Virus record (IMG/VR): IMGVR_UViG_3300039190_000120 | Coordinates: 1-64,000 of that record | Direction: 5' to 3' (one strand) | Length of the DNA stretch: 64,000 bases | Source of the DNA: a virus | Shown here: positions 25,359 through 34,576 of the stretch, piece after piece | How the letters are laid out: each line of letters opens with the position of its first letter | Numbering within the stretch: position 1 is the first letter of the stretch | Notes under the pieces: generated by a model | Database searches by the model: none | Seen by the model: the letters and a program-made list of their open reading frames with translations, nothing else | What the model was told of the DNA's origin: nothing | Translations under genes and position numbers: made by a program

Positions 25359-25736
25359 TCAATCGTAAATGGTGACGACGGTGTAGTCTTTGAGAACGGC
25401 CTTGCCGCCTTCGGAGAGAGGGAGCTTGGAGTTGCCCCCGACTTGGTTGGCGACCTCTTGAATGTCCTTACCGATCGTTTCCCGGATAGCATCCACGTCC
25501 ACTTCGAGGTGACGTTCGATGTACCGGATAACGGCATGGTCGGTAACATGAATCTTTTGTGGCTGGAGAGCCTTACGCTCTTTGTCCAGCGCCTGCTTCT
25601 TCTTGCGAAGCTCAGAGAGGCGGTCATTGGCCTCTGTCACTTCTTCCTTCGTGGCCTTGATCGTTCCATCAAGGTAGGTGATCTGCCTGTTCAGTTGGCG
25701 AATCCTTTCTGACTTTTCCTCGGGGGTAGGCATCAT
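25359..25736 (-). CDS. Coiled-coil protein with conserved HAVIRYIERH motif
   Basis: 125 residues. Residues 5-58 form a long charged coiled coil. Then VTDHAVIRYIERHLEVDVDA starts a compact C-terminal domain ending in KDYTVVTIYD. A His-x-x-x-Arg-Tyr-x-x-Arg helix of this kind occurs in several small phage proteins with possible nuclease or RelE-like folds; this is a weak analogy. Function unknown. Confidence 0.6.
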   Translation of the reverse strand: MMPTPEEKSERIRQLNRQITYLDGTIKATKEEVTEANDRLSELRKKKQALDKERKALQPQKIHVTDHAVIRYIERHLEVDVDAIRETIGKDIQEVANQVGGNSKLPLSEGGKAVLKDYTVVTIYD

Positions 25737-25769
25737 CGTACTCCTGTTGGTGGGTGTAGTTGTCAGGCC

Positions 25770-26213
25770 TCAACCACGAAGGTCCTCTTCGGTGTAGAGA
25801 TAGGCACGGCGACCGATACGGGCCTGTGCTTTCTTATACGTATCCATTGTACCATCTGAGCCCTGATAACAAAAGGCCGCTAGGACGTGGCTATCTCTGG
25901 CAATCAGAGTGTTGCGGTCGAAGTAGTTGTTCACTCCGTAGGGCTCGTAGCGCTCGTCATCTTCGGGATACCAGTGGGCGGGAATATGCTCGATATACCC
26001 CAGATCGTTCATGAGGGCGTAACTTTTAGCCCAGCCATCCACACCCTTGGGCTGACCCCCAGAGACGATCGTGTTAATCATGGGGTACTCCTCCCTGAGG
26101 GCGTCGACCCGATCAAAAACGAATTGACGATTCGGCCATTCTCGTGACCCTACGACGCCCAGATGGGTAATATCACCAACGCCAAAGAGCTGATTCAATG
26201 TGATCTCTGTCAT
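25770..26213 (-). CDS. SLOG/YspA-like nucleotide-binding protein
   Basis: 147 residues. GVVGSREWPN (about 19-28) and VSGGQPKGVDGWA (about 50-62) match the two glycine motifs of the SLOG superfamily (DUF2493/YspA, DprA relatives), followed by NTLIARDSHVLAAFC in the expected place. Such proteins bind nucleotides or nucleotide-derived signals and may act as sensors. It overlaps the upstream structural gene's stop by ATGA. Confidence 0.7.
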   Translation of the reverse strand: MTEITLNQLFGVGDITHLGVVGSREWPNRQFVFDRVDALREEYPMINTIVSGGQPKGVDGWAKSYALMNDLGYIEHIPAHWYPEDDERYEPYGVNNYFDRNTLIARDSHVLAAFCYQGSDGTMDTYKKAQARIGRRAYLYTEEDLRG

Positions 26214-26797
26214 ACTATTTTGCCTGTTCCGGTTCCGATGGTCGGATTGAAGGGGAACACTGGCGAGCCTGCTACAGCGGTATTCACGACACCCGTAGCA
26301 AACCAGAGGGCGATCCCCTGTCCCAGACCTGCCGCCAAGTTGTCGGCCTTAGAGCCTACGATAGCATTCGAGGTAAGCCCTGACTGAATAGCAGAGACGG
26401 CTACAGAGGGGTCGGCATTAGCAACTGCCCCAATACCCGTACCTACTGCGACACCGGCCACTGCTGTCTGGACCACGGCCTCTGTATTGATCACGGTAGC
26501 AATCCCCGTAGCTACCGCTTGCGCCAGCTTGGGTTTATTATAACCCGGAATGGCTGCGGCTGCAAGGTTCGTGTCGATCAGGGAGGCACCGGATGAAGGC
26601 TCCAAGGTCCATTTACCTGTTCCCGATCCTGCTCCCAACGTACCGGCCACCTGTGTTTGCACGGCCAGCGACTGGACAAAGTTCTGCACCCCCACCCCTA
26701 AAGCTGCGGATAGGTTAGATGCAAAAGGCCCTACAATTCCGACGCCGTTGAGCTGGCTCAGAATCGCAGGGGTAAGGTTCAGGGCGGTTACAGGCAT
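26210..26797 (-). CDS. Ala/Gly-rich probable virion protein
   Basis: 195 residues of low complexity, rich in Ala, Gly, Val and Thr. It holds repeated phrases such as AVATGIATVINTEAV and AVAGVAVGTGIGAVA and has no charged clusters. The composition resembles structural proteins in the tail block of large myoviruses, and the position near the spike supports that. The first half contains a Gly/Ser linker (GAGSGTGKW). Confidence 0.45.
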   Translation of the reverse strand: MPVTALNLTPAILSQLNGVGIVGPFASNLSAALGVGVQNFVQSLAVQTQVAGTLGAGSGTGKWTLEPSSGASLIDTNLAAAAIPGYNKPKLAQAVATGIATVINTEAVVQTAVAGVAVGTGIGAVANADPSVAVSAIQSGLTSNAIVGSKADNLAAGLGQGIALWFATGVVNTAVAGSPVFPFNPTIGTGTGKIV

Positions 26798-27004
26798 TCA
26801 GGCAGCCCCTAACTTCCGGGCGAGCTTCCAGTGATTGAGGATACGCTCCGCTGTCTCGGCATCGGCCTCAAAGTCAAGGTGCAGCGTGGCATCACCGGAC
26901 TCGACCATCCGTAGCTCACGAGCGAAACTGCGTGAGCCGGTGGAAGCCAGCAAAAAGTCACCATCATGTGTGGTGATAATCCAGCGTCTCTTCTTATTCG
27001 CCAT
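26798..27004 (-). CDS. Hypothetical small protein
   Basis: 68 residues from the ATG at 27004 (MANKKRRWIITTHDGDFLLA), the likely start although the frame is open further upstream. It overlaps the upstream gene by 11 bases. Basic N-terminus and an acidic C-terminal helix. No family recognised. Confidence 0.6.
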   Translation of the reverse strand: MANKKRRWIITTHDGDFLLASTGSRSFARELRMVESGDATLHLDFEADAETAERILNHWKLARKLGAA

Positions 27005-27411
27005 CTCCAAACTCCGTATCTCGTACAAGGGGGATTGTTTGACGTCGGACCCTCTCCTGCTTGATGGTCTTGAGGGCCACCTTCCAGTCATCTTTGTGCA
27101 TGACTCGGAAGGAATGAAACATAGGGTAGCCGTTGATGCTCCGGGGGAAAGCCTTCGACATATACTCAAAAAGGCAGCCTATATCGTCCGCGATAGGCTT
27201 GAGCATATCTCCACCACCCAGGACAAGAGGCATGAAGATTAGGTTCAGGCTCTCGTTCTCGGGCACCTGAGCGGACGTGAAGATGTTCCCGGAAAGGAAG
27301 TCATCTACGAATTCCCGAAGCTCGTTGTCGTCCATACGAGGAAGTTTGGAGAAGGTTTCTCCCTCTTCTACGGTCTCGACGTCCGTCCTCTTTTGTTTCT
27401 TCGTCTACCAC
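26994..27411 (-). CDS. Hypothetical protein, N-terminus in a different frame
   Basis: The intact frame runs 27335 to 26994 (113 residues from MDDNELREF), but that ATG lacks a ribosome site. A promoter at 27450-27478, a GGAG at 27421-27424 and a GTG at 27411 point to an earlier start. That frame (VVDEETKEDG) meets the main one after a +1 shift near 27385; removing one G would read DDVETVEEGETFSKLPR into the main frame. It may be an insertion in the sequence or a real mutation. Function unknown. Confidence 0.55.
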
Positions 27412-27449
27412 GGTATCAACGCTCCTATAAGGGTAGGTCTGATACGTAA

Positions 27450-27478
27450 TTGATACCACAGGATATGAGGTACGTCAA
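27450..27478 (-). promoter_or_regulatory. Sigma70-like promoter (TGTGG class)
   Basis: Minus strand TTGACG, 17 bases ending CTGTGG, then TATCAA. It overlaps the last bases of the spike gene. The start would be near 27443, ahead of the GGAG and GTG of the next gene. Confidence 0.55.
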
Positions 27479-29619
27479 ACAGTTCTTACCAGAGGATTTC
27501 CTGTCAAGGGAAGGCCGGTAAAGGGGTCGATGTAGGGAGACGGTCCCGGTGCCCCACCGATAACAGGTAGCGTTGCGGCAGCGCCATTTCCAAGTCCCAC
27601 GTTCCCGGTGAGGCCTATTGTCGGGGCCTTCATACCAATAGACGTGGCCGCTGTCATCTGGACCGTAGCACCCGTCATCGAAATCGAGCCAGCACCCATC
27701 GTTACAGAGTAGGTGCCGGTCGATGCCTGAAAGGTGAAGTTACCAGAGGTAGGGCTTTGCCACGTACAGGTGAGAGGACCTGCTGACTCTACCGTCTTGG
27801 TTCCGCTGGTACCAAACGAGATCGTATCAGAGGCCGGAGCACCAAACGTCGTTTGTCTGTTCCCCGATAGGATCTTGAGTTCTTCGGCATTGGAGCCCGT
27901 GGACGTAGCTTTCGTGATCGTTGTGGAGCGCCCTGTCCCGATACTGTCAGTGACGGTACCCTTGACTGTCGTACTCTTGTCACTGAGTACGTTGGTGTTC
28001 AAAGAGCCCATGCCAACGCTGACTTCCATTCCCTCTGCGCTCATGGACTTAGAGCCGCCTACTTCCTCGATCGAATCATCGGATACAGCGGTACCCATCG
28101 AACCTTCGATAGCCATCCCCACATCGCCCTGAATCTCTGACTGCATCCCGTAGCCGTTCCCATCGGGGCCACGTACTTTCAGCTTGATGCCACCACTGGT
28201 TGTGAGATCTAAAGAGCGGCCACTCCTGTCAATCGAACCTAGCGACCACTTGAAGCCTCCCTTTGCTTTGAGGTCGAGGGAGGTGCGGTCGTTTTTGTTG
28301 GCCCCCATCACGAGCTTGGTAGAGCCCTTGACGTCTGCCTCTACGGAACGACCGGCCCCAAGGTTTGATTTCTTGGAGGTAGATGCGGGGATCGAGAGGA
28401 AGACGTGCCCCTCTTTGTCGTGGGCTAAGAACAGCTCCCCAAGGCCATCAGGTCTGCGCATCCGGTACATTTGCGCTGCGGCCAGTGACTTCTCGGTTTC
28501 CTCTGCATCGTTTTTGAGGGCCTCCATCCGTGGGCGGCCAGAGGTGGAGTTGGGGTCAGAGAAGATCACCGGCTTCAAGAGTTTGCCGTAGTTGGAACGC
28601 CCTTCTGCCGTATACGGATTGTTCCCAACTACCGTACCACTGACTCTCTCGATAAAGGGGTTCCACTGCGTCTCGGGTCCAATGAGGTCGGCATCGAAAC
28701 CGTAGTGGTCAGGGAAAGGCATACGCTGGTCGCTAAACTCTTGAATCTCTACCCGATCCTCGGTAAAGGCCCGTACGTCCGGGTCATTCGGGTCCTCCAG
28801 ATTCTCAGTGACGACGGCTAATCTCTCCCCCGACTCCAGTGTGATGTAGGGGAGGCGGTTAATATCCGGGGCCAAGTCTCCGTCCTCAAAGAGGATTCCT
28901 GCATCCACGAGGTGTTCAAAGATCTCCGTACCTTCCTCGAAGGCGAGATCGTCGGGCATCGTGAGAGCGCTGCGTGTCACACGACCAGAGCGACGTCGGG
29001 TAGCTGCTGTCGTGTGATAAGCGTCGAGGGTCGTAGTGATCAGAGACTGGTCCTCAGAGCGCAGCCAGATTTCACCACCACCTGTGTGAAGAAGGCGTAC
29101 GTCCCGATCCAAAATAAGCTCTGCGCCCTTGTCAGAGGCCCCATAAATGTCTCCGGGGTACAGCTTCCGCATACGGTGTCGGGTCGGCCCGTAGATCCCG
29201 TCTAGCTCCCTCTGAACCGTTTCCATCGGGGTCGTCAACTCTTCCGCATCTCTCTCCGCAGCACCAAACGGATCAAACCCCAGAGCCGTCTTGTATCCGT
29301 TTGGGAGGAAGGAAAGGATATAAGGACGCACCCCTTGGTCTTTGTGGATTGCAGAGAAGCCACAGACAGCGATAGCGCCTACCTCCGGCATCGCCCCAAG
29401 GAAGCCACGCTTCGACCAGTATGCGCTGCTGATCGGCACCTCTCTTGCGGGAGGGAGCCTGCCTTGCAGCCACATAATGTCGCAGACCATGTTCTCGTAG
29501 TCTACCCGCTGCACTTCCCCAATGCGCAGAGCAAACCGTAGAGGGCCTTTCTGGCCCATCATGGTGGCTTTAACCGGGCGCTGACCGATCGGGCTAGGTG
29601 GTCCGTATCTCTTAGTCAT
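27475..29619 (-). CDS. Baseplate spike/needle protein, gp5/VgrG-like
   Basis: 714 residues. An N-terminal OB-fold-like region (about 30-115) resembles T4 gp5 and VgrG. From about 420 to 640 many short Gly- and Ser-rich strands (KGSTKLVMGANKNDRTSL, GRSTTITKATSTGSN) fit a triple-stranded beta-helix needle. The last part (IGGAPGPSPYIDPFTGLPLTG) may interact with a tip protein. No lysozyme domain is present here; the wall-cutting domain is fused to the hub at 29799. Confidence 0.7.
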   Translation of the reverse strand: MTKRYGPPSPIGQRPVKATMMGQKGPLRFALRIGEVQRVDYENMVCDIMWLQGRLPPAREVPISSAYWSKRGFLGAMPEVGAIAVCGFSAIHKDQGVRPYILSFLPNGYKTALGFDPFGAAERDAEELTTPMETVQRELDGIYGPTRHRMRKLYPGDIYGASDKGAELILDRDVRLLHTGGGEIWLRSEDQSLITTTLDAYHTTAATRRRSGRVTRSALTMPDDLAFEEGTEIFEHLVDAGILFEDGDLAPDINRLPYITLESGERLAVVTENLEDPNDPDVRAFTEDRVEIQEFSDQRMPFPDHYGFDADLIGPETQWNPFIERVSGTVVGNNPYTAEGRSNYGKLLKPVIFSDPNSTSGRPRMEALKNDAEETEKSLAAAQMYRMRRPDGLGELFLAHDKEGHVFLSIPASTSKKSNLGAGRSVEADVKGSTKLVMGANKNDRTSLDLKAKGGFKWSLGSIDRSGRSLDLTTSGGIKLKVRGPDGNGYGMQSEIQGDVGMAIEGSMGTAVSDDSIEEVGGSKSMSAEGMEVSVGMGSLNTNVLSDKSTTVKGTVTDSIGTGRSTTITKATSTGSNAEELKILSGNRQTTFGAPASDTISFGTSGTKTVESAGPLTCTWQSPTSGNFTFQASTGTYSVTMGAGSISMTGATVQMTAATSIGMKAPTIGLTGNVGLGNGAAATLPVIGGAPGPSPYIDPFTGLPLTGNPLVRTV

Positions 29620-29806
29620 TTGTTACCCTTCTGCACGTGTGGGGCCACCGCTTCTTCTTCTTCCGGTAAGGCTTGCATTTAGCTTCAATCGAGCGTTCTA
29701 GCTCTGAGCGCTCTTCGTCCGTCATGGTGTCCCCAGCTTCTCTGAGGTTGCGTCTAAACTCGTCCAAGTCCACGCCATCTGCCCAATGCTTCTTTTCGTC
29801 AGTCAT
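29612..29806 (-). CDS. Small charged protein
   Basis: 64 residues from the ATG at 29806, preceded by GGGAG; the frame upstream of it belongs to the hub gene. Starts MTDEKKHWADGVDLDEF, then an acidic helix and a strongly basic tail (KPYRKKKKRW). It overlaps both neighbours by 8 bases. Possibly a chaperone or minor virion protein. Confidence 0.6.
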   Translation of the reverse strand: MTDEKKHWADGVDLDEFRRNLREAGDTMTDEERSELERSIEAKCKPYRKKKKRWPHTCRRVTND

Positions 29807-32800
29807 TATCGTCTCCCGTAAGATCATCGGCTTCATCCTCTACTGAGGCAAAGCTGGAGGACACATCGGCTTTGCTGCTGTCATACGCATCCCTGAGGTC
29901 AGATAAGGCCCCGTCCGTCCCTAGTACGTCCTGCAAGGTCTTCCCATCATCGAGGGCTTCACGAACCTCTTTACGGCCCAGAGGGTTATCCAGACCATCT
30001 TGGCCCGACGTGTTCGTAGGAACGGAAGCGAAGTCGGACGGCCTCGGTACCTGCCGTGTCTCCCCTCGAAGCTCACGCTCACGCTGCTTACCTGACGTGA
30101 AGGCCTTTTCATACAGGTCACGAAGCCAGTCGGTAATGATCGGCACCACAGAGGAGTCACGAGGAGGCTTTACATTGGCGGGGAGGGCATGAATACCACC
30201 CTCCCGGTTGGCCTCAAGTCTCTCTCGGAACAGCTCCACCTGTGCCTCAGTCTCAACCTGAGTGTTGGGGATACCCGTGGTATTCACCATCTGGGACGCC
30301 ACGGGATCATCGGCTTCATCCACAACCTTGACGGACTCCTTTACCCCGCCATCTTCGGGCACCTCACCGTCTGGGGGGGCCTCGACAATGGAGTTAGACC
30401 ACATCTCTTGAGCAGCCTCGTGGTGATACACATAATTGTCCACGCCCCAAGGGGATTTCCCTTTGGGATAAGTGGAGAGCCAGTTTTCCAGCTCCTGAGG
30501 CGTGTACCCGTTTCGCTCAAGGCGGTTATATCTCTTGAGCGTGCCGATACCGCCTTTCCAGAGGATCGCCTGCTTCTTAGGATCGCCCCCGTGATGCTTG
30601 CTGTACTTGTCCTGCACCTGCAAGAAGTGCTTGATAGATAGCCGTGCGTCTCCCATGAAGTCGACATTTTCGTGATCGGTTTCAGCGGCATTTGCCTCAC
30701 CAATCTGCATTAGACCTACGAACTGTGAAAGGTTTCCGTCGCTATTTGTACGCCGTGCTCTCGCATCACCTGAGGACTCTGTATGGATAAAAGCCATGAC
30801 CGCCTCGTCCGGGTATGTTTCTTCTGAAAGGTCCAGCTCTTCTCGCACATCTCGAATCGTCTGCCGCCATCTTGCGACGTTGCTATTGTAGGCGAAGGTA
30901 CGACCACCCTTACTCCGAACACTCGGGGCAGTAGCTCTTGTACCACTCCCTCCCGAACTTGGAGGTGGGGTAGAAGCAGAGGTGGACGAAGACACGGTAG
31001 CAGGCCTATTGCCACGGAACTCTTCTGCAAGTCGGGGTGCCGACAAGGTAGCTAGTCTCGCAAGGTCATGACTCATGATCTCGGGAGGACTCACCTGAGT
31101 GAGCATACGTCCGTAATTATTGGGGTCGATCAGGAAGTTGGAGTCCTTTGAGGGGTCGGCATTATGAGCCGTGGGAGCCTGTTGAGCCTTCTGAGCTGAG
31201 ATATTGGGGGTCGTTGTACCTCCCTGCTTATCGTCAGGCTGCATGTGGACAAGACCTTCCGCACGCACGTCTGCTTCGTCCTTATCGTATTTGAATCCTC
31301 GTGCCTGCACCATCACTCGGCGGCCATACTCGTAAGTACCCACCACCTCATAGCCTCGCTCGTCAGAGACGGGGAAGGTGGCAGCATTCACTTCGATCTT
31401 ACGTCCCTCGGAGTCTACATCAATCTGGGGGTCAGCTTCAATGTGCTTGATAGGTCCCCGGACACGATCGCCATCGTCCGTCACGGAGGAAGTCTCGTCA
31501 CGGTTGGGATCAACCATATACATGTACTTGTTGGGACCACCCACCCCGAAGTTAGAGCGGAGATTCATCAGGTTACGAGACACCACCTTGGCATCATCAT
31601 CTTTGTTCTCTGAATTTGCCTCGATCTTGCCATACTTGTCGAGGTCCTCTTCCGGGAAGTAGCTCAAGATCACATTCCGGTCTCCCACAGGAGTGCCAGA
31701 GGTATCGTCCACCCTTCTCTTATACATGTTGCTGGGTATCCGGCCCGGATCAGCAAGGTCGCCGGGTCGAGGCTCTGAGTTCTCAGCTTCCCACCTATCA
31801 AAGTCTCCGTAAAATTTCCCACGCTTTGCCATCAAGGTCAGTTGTGTCTGGCACCTCGAACCGTAGCTGAACGTGTGGGTAATACCTTCGACGTAGTAAT
31901 AGGCGTCTTTGCTCTCGACATACACGGGGTAGCCTAGACGTAGCTCTGGACGGAGGGGGATCGTCACGTTACCTGTGTGGACACGAGAGTTCTGTCTGTC
32001 CATCTGGTCTACGAGGTGGTAGAATAGGGCCATATGACCACCCTGCCCATCAGATCCCACATACTCGCTGCTAAAGGAGCCCGGCTTCCACCCGTACTTT
32101 TGAACCAAGCGATAGTCTACATAGGTAGCACGTGGTTGGACGTCATCAGAGATGCTCATTTGCTTGTTGGACTTCATAAGGCCGGAACCTTCGAGGAAGG
32201 TCACTTCCGGGGGGTTCTCAGCAAAGCCAGAGCTGATTTCATCAATGAGACGAATCCACGATACGGGATAGTTAGGTCGCACGTCCATGTTGTAGAACGG
32301 CGGCTTGAAGATGATCTCCCCGGTAACGTCCATGTAGAACTCGTACCCGATGATCTCAGATACCTGATTGGCGACGTTGAGCTTCGTCTCAAACTCGGAT
32401 GCTAAGACCTCAGCACCCATGTTGCCATAATTCAGCGAGAAGGGAGATACCTTGGAGAGGTCGAGGTCCCCCTGCTTGAACGGCTTGTGGAACTTAGGGT
32501 CGTAGCTTGCCGCCTTACCTTTCTTACCTTTCTGGAACTTCGAGCGGTCAACCACATGATCTAGAAGGTCGCCCTGCAATACGTCTCCTTTAGGGCCGAA
32601 CATACGTAGAGAGTTGGAGATGCGGCCCCATCTAGCAGTCCAGTAGGCCATCAATCGAAGCCGCTCCGTCTGAGTAGGCTCCGACCGGTGGTTACGGTTG
32701 CCGAAGTTCATGTTACGCACGTTCATCGAGTTACCGTGCACCTGCTGGCTCAGGTTGTAGATGATCGAGAAGGGGTTCTTGCCTGTGAAGAAGTTGCCCT

Positions 32801-33296
32801 CCAGATTGAAACGTGCCTGTTGATCCGCCCTTGCCGCCAGTACAGACGGGTTGAGGTTGACCTGCTGAATGTTCCACCAGTATAGAATGTCGGAGCAGGC
32901 AAGAGAGACCGTTTGTTCACCGGCGCTATAGTTCTCGTCTACCGATGTGACGATACCCCAGAAGACCGGATAGAACATCGGGGTACCACCCACGGTGAAC
33001 TGCCCCTTCATGTAGATCTGGACCTCCATCATCGTGGTAAGGGTCAGGTGCCCTCCCACGTAAATGTCGTCAAGATAGTGCTGCGGCACATGGAGGTCGA
33101 GAGATGCGGAGCCCGGAGCGCCAGATACAGAGAGGTTGACGCTGACGCTGTTGATTAGGGGCTGCAAGGGGATCTTGCGGTAGGGATTATCCCCACTCGG
33201 CAGGCTCTGCTCTCCGTTGATAAAGACCAGACAGTCGGGGGCCGAAGTGATCACGCTTCGGCGGTTAGCTTTGAAGGTACCCTGATACATTCGCAC
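29799..33296 (-). CDS. Baseplate hub protein with C-terminal lytic transglycosylase domain
   Basis: 1165 residues. The N-terminal half fits gp27/gpD-like hub proteins that form the tube-like platform under the tail (YPVFWGIVTSVDENYSAGEQ, then a domain ending in a THTFSYGSRCQTQLTLMAKR strand). A long Pro/Ser/Thr-rich linker leads to an SLT/goose-lysozyme domain at about 805-965: the catalytic Glu is E840 in IHTESSGD, followed by GLMQIG and WKGGIGTLKRYN. Joining hub and wall-cutting enzyme in one chain replaces the separate lysozyme of T4 gp5. A late-like motif lies upstream. Confidence 0.8.
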   Translation of the reverse strand: MRMYQGTFKANRRSVITSAPDCLVFINGEQSLPSGDNPYRKIPLQPLINSVSVNLSVSGAPGSASLDLHVPQHYLDDIYVGGHLTLTTMMEVQIYMKGQFTVGGTPMFYPVFWGIVTSVDENYSAGEQTVSLACSDILYWWNIQQVNLNPSVLAARADQQARFNLEGNFFTGKNPFSIIYNLSQQVHGNSMNVRNMNFGNRNHRSEPTQTERLRLMAYWTARWGRISNSLRMFGPKGDVLQGDLLDHVVDRSKFQKGKKGKAASYDPKFHKPFKQGDLDLSKVSPFSLNYGNMGAEVLASEFETKLNVANQVSEIIGYEFYMDVTGEIIFKPPFYNMDVRPNYPVSWIRLIDEISSGFAENPPEVTFLEGSGLMKSNKQMSISDDVQPRATYVDYRLVQKYGWKPGSFSSEYVGSDGQGGHMALFYHLVDQMDRQNSRVHTGNVTIPLRPELRLGYPVYVESKDAYYYVEGITHTFSYGSRCQTQLTLMAKRGKFYGDFDRWEAENSEPRPGDLADPGRIPSNMYKRRVDDTSGTPVGDRNVILSYFPEEDLDKYGKIEANSENKDDDAKVVSRNLMNLRSNFGVGGPNKYMYMVDPNRDETSSVTDDGDRVRGPIKHIEADPQIDVDSEGRKIEVNAATFPVSDERGYEVVGTYEYGRRVMVQARGFKYDKDEADVRAEGLVHMQPDDKQGGTTTPNISAQKAQQAPTAHNADPSKDSNFLIDPNNYGRMLTQVSPPEIMSHDLARLATLSAPRLAEEFRGNRPATVSSSTSASTPPPSSGGSGTRATAPSVRSKGGRTFAYNSNVARWRQTIRDVREELDLSEETYPDEAVMAFIHTESSGDARARRTNSDGNLSQFVGLMQIGEANAAETDHENVDFMGDARLSIKHFLQVQDKYSKHHGGDPKKQAILWKGGIGTLKRYNRLERNGYTPQELENWLSTYPKGKSPWGVDNYVYHHEAAQEMWSNSIVEAPPDGEVPEDGGVKESVKVVDEADDPVASQMVNTTGIPNTQVETEAQVELFRERLEANREGGIHALPANVKPPRDSSVVPIITDWLRDLYEKAFTSGKQRERELRGETRQVPRPSDFASVPTNTSGQDGLDNPLGRKEVREALDDGKTLQDVLGTDGALSDLRDAYDSSKADVSSSFASVEDEADDLTGDDND

Positions 33297-33329
33297 TCCA
33301 GTGGTCCAATGAACTCACTAGAGTGGTTT

Positions 33330-33345
33330 TATCGAAGGATTATGA
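33330..33345 (-). promoter_or_regulatory. Late promoter-like motif
   Basis: Minus strand CATAATCCTTCGATAA, 35-50 bases before the hub ATG at 33296. It overlaps the stop codon of the cREC gene. Confidence 0.45.
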
Positions 33346-33675
33346 GAGGTCCAAGTGACCCATCTCTAGCATACGGTTCCACGACGTGAACCAGCTCTGG
33401 ATATTCTCACGGCCACCACCGCTATTCGCCGTGTGGATATTGATGCCCACCTCACGAAGGTCCCAGCCTTCTGAGATAGCCAGCTCGACGAACCACTTGG
33501 CTGCATCTTTACCCTCCGGGACGTCTTCCCCCAGATCGTGGTCAAAGGACACATAGGAGGGACAACCACGCTCTTCCACGGTCTGGACGAACTCGTCATA
33601 GCTGCGGACCACCACCCAATCCCGGTCCGTCTTCGGGTCCCGCTCGTCATCTAAGTACAGGGAATAGGTCATCAT
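33340..33675 (-). CDS. cREC-type receiver-like domain protein
   Basis: 111 residues. LYLDDERDPK near the N-terminus and YVSFDHDLGED (about 41-51) match the phage-enriched receiver-like domain called cREC, predicted to process cyclic phosphates at RNA ends. It lacks an output domain. Given the kinase, phosphatase, ligase and Tpt1-like genes elsewhere in the window, a link with RNA repair is a reasonable inference. ATGA overlaps the last paralogue of the tandem array. Confidence 0.65.
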   Translation of the reverse strand: MMTYSLYLDDERDPKTDRDWVVVRSYDEFVQTVEERGCPSYVSFDHDLGEDVPEGKDAAKWFVELAISEGWDLREVGINIHTANSGGGRENIQSWFTSWNRMLEMGHLDLS

Positions 33676-34133
33676 ATTCTCAGAAAGTCACTGGTAAGTA
33701 TTTCCGCAGCCTCGTCTCTCCGCGCTCTAAAACCCTCCATGCACCGCTCGTAGATCGTGGAGTGGTACCTCTTTGCTACGCGCTTCAAGAACTTCTTTGT
33801 AGCATAGAGGTCGTCTACCTCCAAGGGTCCAGACACGCGCCCTAGAATATCCCCGTAAGAGGCTCCACATTTTCTATTGTGGTATCGGAACTCTCTTCGT
33901 ATCTTATAACCGCCACCAGAGTAGGGTGTAATACGTAGCTTGGCGTTAGCCCCCACAAGTAGTCCCTTAGCCTCAGAGCCTAGATAGCTTATGACTGCCG
34001 CCATCAAGTCCGTCTGGATAATCCAGTCATCATATCGGAAGTGTCCTCGTTCCTCGTTCGGCTTTGAAGAGGGCTTCGCACACACTATGAGATCACCCGG
34101 ATGGTATTTAGAGGGTCGGTGTAGTAGGGGCAT
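33672..34133 (-). CDS. Tandem paralogue 5 of unknown MPLLH family
   Basis: 153 residues from MPLLHRPSKYHPGDLIV at 34133; the frame further upstream is part of the neighbour. It shares with the four genes upstream an N-terminal MPLLH-x7-GDLIV, a central ITPY-GGGY and a C-terminal KKFLKRVAKRYHSTIYERC. The tail after that is unique. Start and upstream stop overlap by one base. Function unknown. Confidence 0.7.
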   Translation of the reverse strand: MPLLHRPSKYHPGDLIVCAKPSSKPNEERGHFRYDDWIIQTDLMAAVISYLGSEAKGLLVGANAKLRITPYSGGGYKIRREFRYHNRKCGASYGDILGRVSGPLEVDDLYATKKFLKRVAKRYHSTIYERCMEGFRARRDEAAEILTSDFLRI

Positions 34134-34576
34134 TAGCGTACGTGGCTCCAAGTATATTGGCTTTTCTTGAACATGCTAAAGCACTGCTCGTAAATGGCGG
34201 TATGGTACTTCTTGACCACGCGCTTTAAGAACTTTAGGGCAACATACGGGTCCTCCCAATCCAAGTGACCCCGGACTACACCTAGCGGGTGCCCATTAAT
34301 AAGGTAGGCCGTCTCCTCTAGTGAATGGTAAGTATTAACCAACCGGAAGCCTCCACCCATATAAGGGGTGATAGTGATCCCAGCATGGCCTTTAGAAACC
34401 AACCCATACTTCCCCTGCTTCCGATGGACCTTGGACAGGGATATTTTCGTCTGAATATCCCACTCCTCGTAGATAATATCACGCACAGAACCATCTCCGG
34501 GACGGGAGCAGGGGTCGGAGCAAACAAGTAGATCCCCGGCTCGAAGAGTTCTATCTGGCATATGGAGTAGTGGCAT
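34133..34576 (-). CDS. Tandem paralogue 4 of unknown MPLLH family
   Basis: 147 residues starting MPLLHMPDRTLRAGDLLV. The middle ITPYMGGGFR and C-terminal LKFLKRVVKKYHTAIYEQC match its neighbours; the region between them (about 25-70) differs fully. It is joined to the genes on both sides by one-base start/stop overlaps. Confidence 0.7.
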   Translation of the reverse strand: MPLLHMPDRTLRAGDLLVCSDPCSRPGDGSVRDIIYEEWDIQTKISLSKVHRKQGKYGLVSKGHAGITITPYMGGGFRLVNTYHSLEETAYLINGHPLGVVRGHLDWEDPYVALKFLKRVVKKYHTAIYEQCFSMFKKSQYTWSHVR

